This document shows positions 45,194 to 53,730 of a stretch of DNA of 64,000 bases, piece after piece. Each line of letters starts with the position of its first letter. The first letter of the stretch is position 1. The DNA is from an uncultured Verrucomicrobiota bacterium (GTDB taxonomy: Bacteria; Verrucomicrobiota; Verrucomicrobiia; Verrucomicrobiales; Verrucomicrobiaceae): assembly GCA_903848465.1 (NCBI GenBank), contig CAINGK010000125.1, positions 62,001-126,000 on the forward strand, given 5' to 3'. Under the pieces are notes generated by a model. It ran no database searches. It was not told the origin of the DNA and saw nothing but the letters and a program-made list of their open reading frames with translations. The position numbers and the translations under genes are program-made.

Positions 45194-46579
45194 TCAGTCG
45201 TCTTCCGGCAGCGGCTTGCCTTTGGTTTCAGGTGCGAACGGCAGAATGAAGATGCCCAGGAGGAAGATGGCGCACATAGTCATCGCCGCATAGCGAAGCG
45301 GCAGCGCTGGATCCTGGGCGGCGTATTTGCCATAGATGCCAGCCGTGAGAGTCGCGGAAAAGAAGCTGCCACCGGCAGCGGCGAAGCGGCCCAGATTGTA
45401 GCAAAAGCTCGTCCCAGTACTGCGCAGCTTGCTCGGGAACAGCTCGGGCAGATAAATAGCGAAGCCAGCGAACACGCTCAGTTGTGCCATTCCCATGAGG
45501 AACATCATCCAGCGCGCGGAGATGGGGTCGCTCATCTTCCAGTAAACCAGGAAGGTAGCAACGAGCGCAGCGCTGAAACCGAGGAAGAAGGCCAGACGAC
45601 GGCCCAGCTTGGCCACATTGGTGAACAACGTCATGCCCACGGCGGCACCGAGCATGTTGAAGAGGTAGGCCACAGAGATCGCGTTGTTCACCTCGGCGGC
45701 GATTTTGTCAGAAGCCACTCCCGCCTTTTCAAAGTACTGTTTGAACACCACCTTCTGCAAATCGACGGCATACTCGCCGATGGCCCACAGGCCGATCACG
45801 CCGGTACTGGCGATGACTGCTCCCACAAGGAGATTTTTGCGCCAGCGCGCGCTGGCAAGCAGGCTGGCATACGGCGCGAAAATACTGCCTTTTGGAAGTT
45901 GGTTGGTGTCCTTGAGGTGCTGCCATGAGGCGGGTTCTTTGAGGTAGCCGCGGGTGAAGATGATCATCAATGCAGGTGCCGCGCCAATCAGAAACATCCA
46001 GCGCCAGCCCGACCCGGCGACGATGGTGTGGTTTGCTTCCAAGGTATCAATGCCGATTTTCGCAAAGCCTGCGGTAATGTTGCCGATGGTGGACAGAATC
46101 TGGAGCAGGCCCAGGCACTGGGTGCGTGCGCCATTGGGAACGGTTTCGGCGATCAAGGCCACGGCAAGGCCAAACACACCGCCCACACCTACGCCGGTGA
46201 GGAAACGAAAAATCGTGAAGTCGAGCTGCGTGCGGCTGAAATAGCTCAGGCCGGTAAAAGCGGAGTAGATCAGGATCGTCAGCGTCAGCATGCGGGCGCG
46301 GCCATATTTGTCTCCCAGCGCGCCGAAGATCAGGCCGCCAACTCCCCAGCCAATGAGGAAACAGGCGGTGACCACTTTGCCAAAGGCCTGCAAATCGGGG
46401 TTCGTCGGCGGCAGCTTCATCAGTTCCACCAGGGCTGGCACACGCGCGAGGGAAAATAGCCGCTGGTCGAGGCAGTCAAAGAACCATGCAGCGGAGGCCA
46501 CAATCAGCACAAACCAGTGGTAGCCGGTCAGTTGTTTGTACCAAGGCGCGTTGGAATCGGGAATGGACGAGGTGCTCAT
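45194..46579 (-). CDS. MFS transporter (sugar/aromatic acid:H+ symporter type)
   Basis: 461 aa, 12 hydrophobic segments. GALGDKYGRARMLTLTILIY is the loop 2-3 motif of the major facilitator superfamily; FLTGVGVGGVFGLAVALIAETVPNGART is the helix 4-5 region, and LPELFPSKLRSTGTSFCYNLGR is the second-half conserved motif of the metabolite:H+ symporter group. The ATG at 46579 (MSTSSIPDSN) is chosen; the frame is open further upstream without protein character. The substrate is unknown. First gene of the operon with the 94-aa protein and argA. Confidence 0.87.
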   Translation of the reverse strand: MSTSSIPDSNAPWYKQLTGYHWFVLIVASAAWFFDCLDQRLFSLARVPALVELMKLPPTNPDLQAFGKVVTACFLIGWGVGGLIFGALGDKYGRARMLTLTILIYSAFTGLSYFSRTQLDFTIFRFLTGVGVGGVFGLAVALIAETVPNGARTQCLGLLQILSTIGNITAGFAKIGIDTLEANHTIVAGSGWRWMFLIGAAPALMIIFTRGYLKEPASWQHLKDTNQLPKGSIFAPYASLLASARWRKNLLVGAVIASTGVIGLWAIGEYAVDLQKVVFKQYFEKAGVASDKIAAEVNNAISVAYLFNMLGAAVGMTLFTNVAKLGRRLAFFLGFSAALVATFLVYWKMSDPISARWMMFLMGMAQLSVFAGFAIYLPELFPSKLRSTGTSFCYNLGRFAAAGGSFFSATLTAGIYGKYAAQDPALPLRYAAMTMCAIFLLGIFILPFAPETKGKPLPEDD

Positions 46580-46763
46580 GAAGCGCGGATGTTGAATGAC
46601 ATGGAGGAGGATGACAATCCCGAATTCACAGGAATCCTGCCGCATCCTACCCATCGGTTCTTTCACCAAGATTGGCTTTGATGAGAAGAAGTTCGATGAA
46701 GCGCTGCATGCAGATGGTTGAACATGCGCATTGAATTTTGAGCATTGGCCTTTAAACAGTCGT

Positions 46764-47492
46764 ATGCGCAAATACGTAGCACTCCTTCTACCATTGACGC
46801 TTGCCTTCATTGTTGTGGCCTGCGCCACTTATGACGGATCACGCGTTGCGCGCTGGGAGTCGCGCTTTCACGATTCTGCCCTGGGACCGGTGACGCCGGA
46901 TCAGTTGCTCGCTGAAACTCACGTCAAGCTCGACATCATCCCCTCAGGTACGGTGGGTCGCCGCTACTACCGGCCGATGAATCCGCGCTACATCACCATT
47001 CACAGCACGCAGAACTACACCGGCAACGCCTACCAGCACGCGCTGGCGCTGAAGCGTGGTGCCTTGCGTGCAACGAAGCGCAAGGGGGGGAACCGCATCG
47101 GCTTTCTCACCTGGCATTTCACCGTGCAGGATGACATCGCCATCCAGCACCTCCCCTGTCGTGAGCAGGGCGAGCACGCTGATTTCGATGGAGTCGGCAA
47201 CAACTACAGCATCGGCATCGAGATGTGCGAGCACCATGGCAACGACCTGGGCCTCACCATTGACCGCACTGCGCGGCTCGCCGCGTATCTCATGCGCGCC
47301 TACAACATTCCGCTCGATCACGTAGTGCCGCATTATCACTGGCCCCGTGTCGGCGTCAGTCCGCTGCACAAGGACTGCCCGCATTTCCTCCTGGAGCATG
47401 GCCGACCTGGTCAGACTTGGCGGTGGTTTCAGGGCCGTGTGCAGTTTCATTACAACCGTATGCAGTCAGGTCTGGCCGCGCCACTGGGTTAG
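46764..47492 (+). CDS. N-acetylmuramoyl-L-alanine amidase (Amidase_2), lipoprotein-like
   Basis: 242 aa. Signal sequence with a possible lipobox (LAFIVVACATYDG). The amidase_2/PGRP domain shows the first zinc His in RYITIHSTQN, GFLTWHFTVQDD, NNYSIGIEMCEHHG and the final HKDCPHFLLEHG with a zinc His. It would cut the lactyl-amide bond of peptidoglycan, for recycling or remodelling. The start at 46764 begins the signal peptide. The 184-base gap to the divergent MFS gene holds nothing else I can support. Confidence 0.88.
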   Translation: MRKYVALLLPLTLAFIVVACATYDGSRVARWESRFHDSALGPVTPDQLLAETHVKLDIIPSGTVGRRYYRPMNPRYITIHSTQNYTGNAYQHALALKRGALRATKRKGGNRIGFLTWHFTVQDDIAIQHLPCREQGEHADFDGVGNNYSIGIEMCEHHGNDLGLTIDRTARLAAYLMRAYNIPLDHVVPHYHWPRVGVSPLHKDCPHFLLEHGRPGQTWRWFQGRVQFHYNRMQSGLAAPLG

Positions 47493-47496
47493 CATT

Positions 47497-48423
47497 ATGA
47501 AAGCCCACTTGCTCCAGCTTGCGCTCGTCTTTGCGGCGGTTTTAACCGTGCGTGGGCAGAGTGCAGGGGCCTGGCCGGAGCAGCCGGTGCCTAGCACAAG
47601 CCAGCAGGTCGCCATCCTGGAAGACAAACGCATCAAAGAAAGCTCTGGTCTGGCGTTGGGAGTCCGTGATCCCTCCATTTTCTGGACCGTCAATGATTCC
47701 GGCGGCGAACCCTGCGTCTTTGCCATCGATCGCAGTGGCAAAACGCGTGCCAAGGTGCGTGTGCGTGATGCTGCAAACTTCGACTGGGAGGACGCCGCCT
47801 CCTGCAAAGACGAGAACGGGACTCCGACGCTCTTCATCGGCGATATCGGTGACAATCTGTTGATCCGATCCACGATTCAGGTTTATCAGATTACCGAGCC
47901 TGAAATCAATGCGCCCGGCCAGCCAGTGGCGGAAGCTGAGACCGCTGCGCCGCAGCTCTGGCGCGCGAATTATCCTGATGGCAAGCACAATGCCGAAAGC
48001 CTGCTGGTGCATCCGCAAACTAGGCGTCTCTACATCCTGACCAAGAGTGATGACGGCAAGTGCGCGCTCTATGCGTTTCCGCAGCCGTTGCAGCCCAAGG
48101 TGAGCATGGTACTGGAAAAAGTAGTCGATCTGACCTTCCCGAAGCTGATTCGAGCTGGCAAACGTCCGCATGACAACTGCATGACTAGCGCCGCCAGTTT
48201 TGCACCGGACGGCTCACGCATGGTGGTCTCCACCTACAGCAGCCTCTATGAGTGGCTGCTGCCCAAGAACAGGTCGCTCGCCGAAGCCCTGCAACAAGCG
48301 CCAGTGCGCATCGAACCCGAGTTGCTGCGGCAGACCGAGGCAGTCTGTTACGACAGCGATAGCCGCACGCTCTGGATCACCAGCGAACACCTGCCGACGC
48401 CCCTGCTGCGCGTGACACGCTGA
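47497..48423 (+). CDS. Exported hypothetical beta-propeller-like protein
   Basis: 308 aa with a signal peptide (MKAHLLQLALVFAAVLTVRG). The repeated pattern of hydrophobic strands and loops (SSGLALGVRDPSIFWTVNDS, FIGDIGDNLLIRSTIQVYQI, AESLLVHPQTRRLYILTK, TEAVCYDSDSRTLWITSEH) suggests a beta-propeller, as in related secreted proteins annotated only as hypothetical. No catalytic site is recognisable. It starts 4 bases after the amidase stop and is likely co-transcribed with it. Confidence 0.75.
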   Translation: MKAHLLQLALVFAAVLTVRGQSAGAWPEQPVPSTSQQVAILEDKRIKESSGLALGVRDPSIFWTVNDSGGEPCVFAIDRSGKTRAKVRVRDAANFDWEDAASCKDENGTPTLFIGDIGDNLLIRSTIQVYQITEPEINAPGQPVAEAETAAPQLWRANYPDGKHNAESLLVHPQTRRLYILTKSDDGKCALYAFPQPLQPKVSMVLEKVVDLTFPKLIRAGKRPHDNCMTSAASFAPDGSRMVVSTYSSLYEWLLPKNRSLAEALQQAPVRIEPELLRQTEAVCYDSDSRTLWITSEHLPTPLLRVTR

Positions 48424-48429
48424 GCCGCG

Positions 48430-49353
48430 TCACTTCACCCACTCAAAGAAGCCCATGGCTTCGAGTTCGCCATGCAACCGGTCCTTTTGCGCAGGGCTGA
48501 GCGTGGTATTGGGCAGACGGGCTGGGCCGACGTCAACTCCGAGCATGGCCATCACTGCCTTCGCCGCACCCATGTAGCCGTAGCTGACGAGGGTGCTGAT
48601 GATCTGCACGCCACGGAACTGCTCCTGCCGTGCTGCGTTGAAATCGTTTTGCGCAAACGCGGCCAGTAAGCGCGTGTAAACTGGAGCGGCGAAATTGAAG
48701 CCGCTGCCGACCGCTCCCTTGGCACCCATCGCCAAAGCGCCAAGCATGTGCTCATCACAGCCGAAGGGCACGTCCCAGGCCCCGCCGTCGGCACGCAGGC
48801 AGTACTGATAGGCCATGAGGTCGGGGTTGGTGAATTTGACGCCGGCAAGGTTCGGGATGCGTTTGCCTGCCTGCTGCAGGAAATCGGGCACCGAAAGATT
48901 CACGCCTGTCATGGAAGGAATATCATAATAGTAAAAGGGAGTGTCCGGCGCTGCTGCGGCGATCTGGGCCATGGTCTCCACCAAGACCTCAACGTTCTTC
49001 GGCTTGAAGTACATCGGTGCCAGGGCGGCGATGGCTGATGCGCCCAGGTCCTCGGCCTGCTCCGCCAGCGCTTTCGCATCGGCCACGCAGTTGGCCCCCA
49101 CATGTACCACCACGCGCATGGCGGTGCCTTTCGTGACCGCCATCCAGCATTTGGCCAGTAGGTGGCGCTCTTCATACGTGAGAGAGTGACTTTCGCCGGT
49201 GCTGCCACCGATGAAAACGGTGTTCACTCCTTTGGCGAGCAGGAACTCCGTTTGTTTTTCCACCACGTTGAGATTGAGCGAGCCATCGGCATGAAAGGGC
49301 GTGTGCGTGGCCGTGACGAGGCTGTGCAGGCGTTGGGAGTCGGGGAGGTTCAT
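48430..49353 (-). CDS. N-acetylneuraminate lyase / DapA-family aldolase
   Basis: 307 aa class I aldolase of the DHDPS/NAL family. FIGGSTGESHSLTYEER is the GGSTGE substrate-binding motif; FYYYDIPSMTGVNLSV carries the catalytic Tyr, and the Schiff-base Lys is in LAGVKFTNPDLMAY. These read closer to N-acetylneuraminate lyase than to dihydrodipicolinate synthase, so sialic acid cleavage to ManNAc and pyruvate is probable, but related aldolases share the fold. The start at 49353 (MNLPDSQRLHS) is the only one that fits. Divergent from a beta-propeller gene by 67 bases. Confidence 0.83.
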   Translation of the reverse strand: MNLPDSQRLHSLVTATHTPFHADGSLNLNVVEKQTEFLLAKGVNTVFIGGSTGESHSLTYEERHLLAKCWMAVTKGTAMRVVVHVGANCVADAKALAEQAEDLGASAIAALAPMYFKPKNVEVLVETMAQIAAAAPDTPFYYYDIPSMTGVNLSVPDFLQQAGKRIPNLAGVKFTNPDLMAYQYCLRADGGAWDVPFGCDEHMLGALAMGAKGAVGSGFNFAAPVYTRLLAAFAQNDFNAARQEQFRGVQIISTLVSYGYMGAAKAVMAMLGVDVGPARLPNTTLSPAQKDRLHGELEAMGFFEWVK

Positions 49354-49420
49354 AAAGCGCCAAACCTGCGACACGCTAAATCCTCTGCAACATGATTCAT
49401 GATGGTGAGTTTGTTTGTCC

Positions 49421-50740
49421 ATGCGCTCTTCCTTTTTCATCCTGCTCCTACTTTCTGCCATACTTCGTGCCGACGACTGGCCACAGTGGCTCGGTCCCCA
49501 GCGTGACGGTGTCTGGCGTGAGTCCGGCATCGTTGATGCCTTTCCAGCAGGCGGCCCCAAAGTTCTTTGGCGCGTGAAGATCGGCGGTGGTTACTCCGGT
49601 CCGGCGGTTGCAAACGGCCGGGTGTACCTCATGGACCGTCAGGTGGCCGAAAAGAGCAGCGTGCCGGGCAACGCCTTCGCACGGGGCATCATTCCCGGCA
49701 CCGAACGCGTGCTGTGTCTGGATGCGCAGACGGGCGTACTCGTTTGGGAGCATCGCTACGAGTGTACTTACACGATGAGCTATTCCACCGGACCACGCTG
49801 CACCCCAGTGGTGAGCGGCGGCAAAGTGTGGACGCTTGGCGCAGAGGGAAATCTTCTTTGTCTTGATGCTGCAAACGGCAAAGTGCTCTGGTCGCACGAC
49901 TTCAAAACCGAATATGGCGCACGCACACCCATGTGGGGCTTTGCCGGACATCCGCTGCTCGATGGCCAGCGTCTGATCTGTCTCTGCGGCGGGCCGGGCA
50001 GCGTGGCGGTCGCGTTTGACAAAGACAGCGGTAAAGAAATCTGGCGTGCGCTGGATGCACGCGAACCCGGCTACTGCCCGCCGACGATGATCGAGGTCGG
50101 CGGCACCCAGCAACTCATTCTCTGGCATCCGCAGGCCGTGAACTCGCTCGATCCCGCCACGGGCAAAGTGTTCTGGTCTTATCCCTGGGAAGTGCGCTCC
50201 GGCCTCACCGTCGCCACGCCACGGCTTTCAGGCGATCTGCTCCTGCTCAGCTCATTCTACACCAGCTCAAAATGTTTCAAGCTGGATGCCTCCAAACCAG
50301 CGGCCACGCTGCAATGGGAAGGCAAAAGCTTCAGCGAAAAAAACACTGACACGCTCCACAGTCTCATCAGCACACCCTTCATCGAGAATGGCCACATCTA
50401 CGGCGTGTGCAGCTACGGTCAGCTCCGCTGCCTGAAGCTCGACACCGGCGAGCGCCTCTGGGAAACCTTCGCCGCCACCACCGGCGGCCCGCCCGTCCGC
50501 TGGGCCAACGCTTTCATCATCAAACATGAAAACCGCTTTTTCCTCGCCAATGAACTGGGTGATCTCATTCTCGCTAACCTTACCCCCAAAGGTTACGAAG
50601 AGATCAGCCGCACCAAGCTGCTGAAACCTACCACCACCGATCCACGCCGCGCCGTCGTCTGGTCACATCCGGCATTTGCGAATCAGTGCGTCTTCATGCG
50701 GAATGATGAGGAGATTGTGTGTGCGTCGCTGGCGAAGTGA
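49421..50740 (+). CDS. Exported PQQ-binding-like beta-propeller protein
   Basis: 439 aa with a signal peptide (MRSSFFILLLLSAILRA). Starts with DWPQWLGPQRDGVWRE, the common beginning of the exported PQQ-like (pyrrolo-quinoline quinone) beta-propeller proteins abundant in Planctomycetes and Verrucomicrobia, and repeats the pattern V-x-CLDAxTGxxxWE several times (VLCLDAQTGVLVWEH, LLCLDAANGKVLWSH, AFDKDSGKEIW, SLDPATGKVFWSY, CLKLDTGERLWE). These propellers rarely have dehydrogenase activity; most have an unknown scaffold or binding role. Start at 49421 set by the signal peptide. Confidence 0.87.
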   Translation: MRSSFFILLLLSAILRADDWPQWLGPQRDGVWRESGIVDAFPAGGPKVLWRVKIGGGYSGPAVANGRVYLMDRQVAEKSSVPGNAFARGIIPGTERVLCLDAQTGVLVWEHRYECTYTMSYSTGPRCTPVVSGGKVWTLGAEGNLLCLDAANGKVLWSHDFKTEYGARTPMWGFAGHPLLDGQRLICLCGGPGSVAVAFDKDSGKEIWRALDAREPGYCPPTMIEVGGTQQLILWHPQAVNSLDPATGKVFWSYPWEVRSGLTVATPRLSGDLLLLSSFYTSSKCFKLDASKPAATLQWEGKSFSEKNTDTLHSLISTPFIENGHIYGVCSYGQLRCLKLDTGERLWETFAATTGGPPVRWANAFIIKHENRFFLANELGDLILANLTPKGYEEISRTKLLKPTTTDPRRAVVWSHPAFANQCVFMRNDEEIVCASLAK

Positions 50741-50754
50741 TTGAGATCATTCAA

Positions 50755-50780
50755 CATTTTGAATTCGGCATTCGTCATTC
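50755..50780. repeat. AT-rich intergenic repeat, copy 2
   Basis: Contains CATTTTGA (50755-50762) and CATTCGTCATTC (50769-50780), the same words as at 39627-39660, between the convergent PQQ-like and M60 genes. Confidence 0.5.
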
Positions 50781-50785
50781 CCCCT

Positions 50786-52990
50786 TCACATTCCCTTCGG
50801 CATCCATGGCCCCAGCTTGCTCACTTCCGCCTTCGCGGTTGAGCTGACCGGAATGCCCCAGGCATCAAAGAACGGCCCGAGGTTCTTATTGGTGATCTTG
50901 GAGTAGCGCACCAGGAACTGATCGCGGCGCTCGTCATCGCCTTTCGGAGCAGGGCCGAATGTGGCGTCATCGAAACTGTAGAGGTATTTGCGCCAGCTTT
51001 CCCAGCCGAACTCCTGGATGAGCTGGATGTAGGTGGTCAATGCGGTGAAGGGTTCGCTTTTCCACATCTGCCACTTGGTGTCTGACTTTTTGATCTTCTT
51101 CACGTTTTCCTTGCGCGCTTCATCGCTGATGGCGGTGTGGCCGATCAGCCAGTCCTTCTTCAAGACGGCTTCATAGCAGTACATGCCGATGACGTTGTTG
51201 GTGACCTCGCCAGTGCCGTCGAAGGTGAAATCGCCGCGCTGATGATTGTGGCCGATTTCGTGGTAGAATCCCCAGCCGGGGAACTTCAGTTTGCCAAAGG
51301 TCGTCATCTCTGGTGCGGCGCTGGTCGGAATCATGATCGGATAACCGCTGTGCATGTAACCGGCGCTGATCTGTACATCGGCCACGATGCGCTCGGGTCG
51401 TTTGCGCTCGGCGGTTTGATTGGTGATGTCGTCCTGGGCTTCGACGACTTTTTTCCAGAACTCCATGAGCTGGGTGGGATTGTTGATGCTGCGCGCGACC
51501 TCGGTCGGGCAGCTCAGGATCAGCTTATCGCAGGCGAGTTCGGCCCACGGCGCAGGGCGCTTTTTGAGCTCGCTCCATTTGGCATCGTCATCCTGGCCGA
51601 GGACAAATAGCGGCGCTGACACACCGTTTTGAATGAATGCGGTGAAAGGCTCATCGTCCTTGGCTCGGCCGGGAACCTCAATGTAGATGAACCCTCCGAA
51701 GGCGCTGGCGGTCTTCGTCTCGGCAGTAGCCAAAGGGACGCTGCGGGTGATGTCCGGCGCGCGCTCCCATTTATCGAGATGGTACAGCGTGTCGCTGTGG
51801 CAGCCGATGCGAACGGCGTAGCCTTTGTCGGCAAGTTTTTCCGGCAGCTTGACCGCTATTGTATCGCCTGCTGCTGCATAAAGGCCGGTACTGGTCCAGC
51901 CAGGGATACTGGGTATCACTTTGATCTCACCTGTAATACGCGGCGCATCCGCAGGCACTTTGCCAGGGAAGGCCTCATGCGCAGGATGAGCGGCCACGCC
52001 TTCGCCAGCGGCGAGCCGCAGCACCCGCGTTTCCATGCCGAGGCGCAAACGCTGGGCGGCGTTTTTGTCGGCGGTGAGCGGTGCCTGGGGGGTAGGCACT
52101 GCGGCATCGGCACCTGCATTACCCAGAGCTGCTAGCACGGCGGCTTTCAAATTGCTGCGGTCCGGCGGTTGTGCGGCCATGGCGATCTGGATTGCGTTTG
52201 TACCCTGTTTCATTTGTTCAGCCGTCAATGCGGGGCCACCGTCGCGTTGTTTTTTGATCGCGCCGACGGCTTCCGAGGCGTTCATCATTTGTGGCAGTTC
52301 CACGCGTGCTTCAAAGCTGCGCAGTTGGTCAAACGCGCTCATGTCCGTGATTGCGACTCCTGCGGGCATCAGCGCCTGATTGAGGCCGTGTGACACCGCC
52401 AAGTCTTTGCCGCCGCTGGTCTGGCTGAAGGCCCAGCCCGTCATGCCGCCAATGAAACCGCCGCCGCTTTTGACATACTCCGCCACCGCCGCGCCTTCTT
52501 CGGCGCTGATGATGCCCTGCATGTTCACGATGACGACATCGTAGTCGTTCAGACTTTTCTTCTCGATCTTGTCAAAGGTCTCCACATTGAAGCCGTGCTG
52601 CTTGTACAAATTGACCGCATTCACGCCCTTGAGACCCACGCGTGGCTTTCCTTTGTTTCCCGCCCATTTCACACAGTTCTCCATGAGTTTCGCATGATCT
52701 CCGCCCTCACCCCCGGCGAGGTAGCTATTGTGACCAAAGAGAATGACGCGCCCTTTCCCATAACCCGCCGCCGCTGCGAGCGCGATTTCGACTCCATCCT
52801 TGTCGGGCGCGGAGAGAATCGGAAACGCCACGTTTCCCCAGATGCCTATCGGACCCGGCGCACCTGCCTTCGGCACCGATTTGACGCCCTCCAGGATTTT
52901 GGCGCGTTCGGCATTCACGAGCGCAGGCGGCATCTGCGCATGCAAAACCCCGATGAAGGCGAGGAGGACGAGTGTGGTGGCTGATTTCAT
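50786..52990 (-). CDS. Exported M60-family (enhancin/mucinase-like) metallopeptidase
   Basis: 734 aa with a signal peptide (MKSATTLVLLAFIGVLHA). The N-terminal ~230 residues look like a class I glutamine-amidotransferase-type (ThuA-like) module (VILFGHNSYLAGGEGG, YVKSGGGFIGGMTGWAF). The C-terminal M60 domain has His577-Glu578-x-x-His581 in FYHEIGHNHQ and Glu595 in GTGEVTNN, the HExxHx(8-28)E gluzincin site. M60 peptidases cut next to O-glycans in mucins and are common in gut Bacteroides and Akkermansia; a glycoprotein substrate is inferred. Convergent with the PQQ-like gene; the XRE regulator follows upstream. Confidence 0.88.
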   Translation of the reverse strand: MKSATTLVLLAFIGVLHAQMPPALVNAERAKILEGVKSVPKAGAPGPIGIWGNVAFPILSAPDKDGVEIALAAAAGYGKGRVILFGHNSYLAGGEGGDHAKLMENCVKWAGNKGKPRVGLKGVNAVNLYKQHGFNVETFDKIEKKSLNDYDVVIVNMQGIISAEEGAAVAEYVKSGGGFIGGMTGWAFSQTSGGKDLAVSHGLNQALMPAGVAITDMSAFDQLRSFEARVELPQMMNASEAVGAIKKQRDGGPALTAEQMKQGTNAIQIAMAAQPPDRSNLKAAVLAALGNAGADAAVPTPQAPLTADKNAAQRLRLGMETRVLRLAAGEGVAAHPAHEAFPGKVPADAPRITGEIKVIPSIPGWTSTGLYAAAGDTIAVKLPEKLADKGYAVRIGCHSDTLYHLDKWERAPDITRSVPLATAETKTASAFGGFIYIEVPGRAKDDEPFTAFIQNGVSAPLFVLGQDDDAKWSELKKRPAPWAELACDKLILSCPTEVARSINNPTQLMEFWKKVVEAQDDITNQTAERKRPERIVADVQISAGYMHSGYPIMIPTSAAPEMTTFGKLKFPGWGFYHEIGHNHQRGDFTFDGTGEVTNNVIGMYCYEAVLKKDWLIGHTAISDEARKENVKKIKKSDTKWQMWKSEPFTALTTYIQLIQEFGWESWRKYLYSFDDATFGPAPKGDDERRDQFLVRYSKITNKNLGPFFDAWGIPVSSTAKAEVSKLGPWMPKGM

Positions 52991-53013
52991 GGTTGGGTTG
53001 GAAATTGGATGCT

Positions 53014-53616
53014 CTAGCGATAGATCACGACCAGGAACACCAGCGCGTCCCCTTTGCCGGTGTTGACGATGGCGTGCGGCACATCGGCGCGGTAGGTGCC
53101 GGAGTCGCCTTTGGCCAGTTCCTCGCTGTTTTGGTCGGATTCGATGCGCACGCTGCCTTCCTCGACGGTTAGGAACTCGCGCGTGCCTTCAAAGTGCGGC
53201 TGGCTGCGCAGGGTGCCGCCGGAGCGGAGAGTCAGTTCGTAAAACTCCACGTCCTTTTCGAGGTTGATGGGCGAAAGCGTGCGAATTTCGCACTGCTTGT
53301 CACTGCGATAGACCTGAGCGCGGTCATTGGCCCGGATGACCTGGATTTTCGAAGCGCTGGCCTCCGCGCTCTCGATCAGCTCCTGCAAGGTCAGACCAAA
53401 GGCCCGGGCGATGCGGAAGGTGACGGTCAGGGTCGGGTTGGCTTTCTCGCGCTCGATTTCGCTGAGCATGGAGCGGCTCACCCCGCTCGCCGTGGCGAGT
53501 TCCTCCAGCGACCAGCCACGGTCCCCGCGTAGTTTTTTCACCCGCTTTCCCAGATTCTCATTGATCGCCTCAGGGCTGGATTCAATAGGGGGTGGGGCTT
53601 TCGGTTTGGATGGCAT
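53014..53616 (-). CDS. XRE-family regulator with C-terminal cupin domain
   Basis: 200 aa. Residues ~22-80 are a lambda-repressor-like helix-turn-helix (LGKRVKKLRGDRGWSLEELATASGVSRSMLSEIERE), and ~115-198 a cupin barrel (EFYELTLRSGGTLRSQPH, EFLTVEEGSVRIES, DVPHAIVNTGKGDALVFLVV). This XRE-cupin arrangement is used by regulators that sense small molecules. It lies 23 bases before the M60 gene on the same strand and divergent to metH, so either may be a target; no operator was recognised. Confidence 0.88.
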   Translation of the reverse strand: MPSKPKAPPPIESSPEAINENLGKRVKKLRGDRGWSLEELATASGVSRSMLSEIEREKANPTLTVTFRIARAFGLTLQELIESAEASASKIQVIRANDRAQVYRSDKQCEIRTLSPINLEKDVEFYELTLRSGGTLRSQPHFEGTREFLTVEEGSVRIESDQNSEELAKGDSGTYRADVPHAIVNTGKGDALVFLVVIYR

Positions 53617-53730
53617 GGGTGCCGATATAACGGATGGTCCTCTTGTAAATTAGAAATAAAAGTCACATGCTCAAATCATGATGCGTTGATATGATTGTTG
53701 ACCTGCCCAGCTAGAACGCTAATTTCCACC

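Noticed and set aside
53617..53730. Cobalamin or SAM riboswitch upstream of metH
   Set aside because: The gap to the divergent regulator is only 114 bases and contains no cobalamin-box-like sequence or suitable helices.
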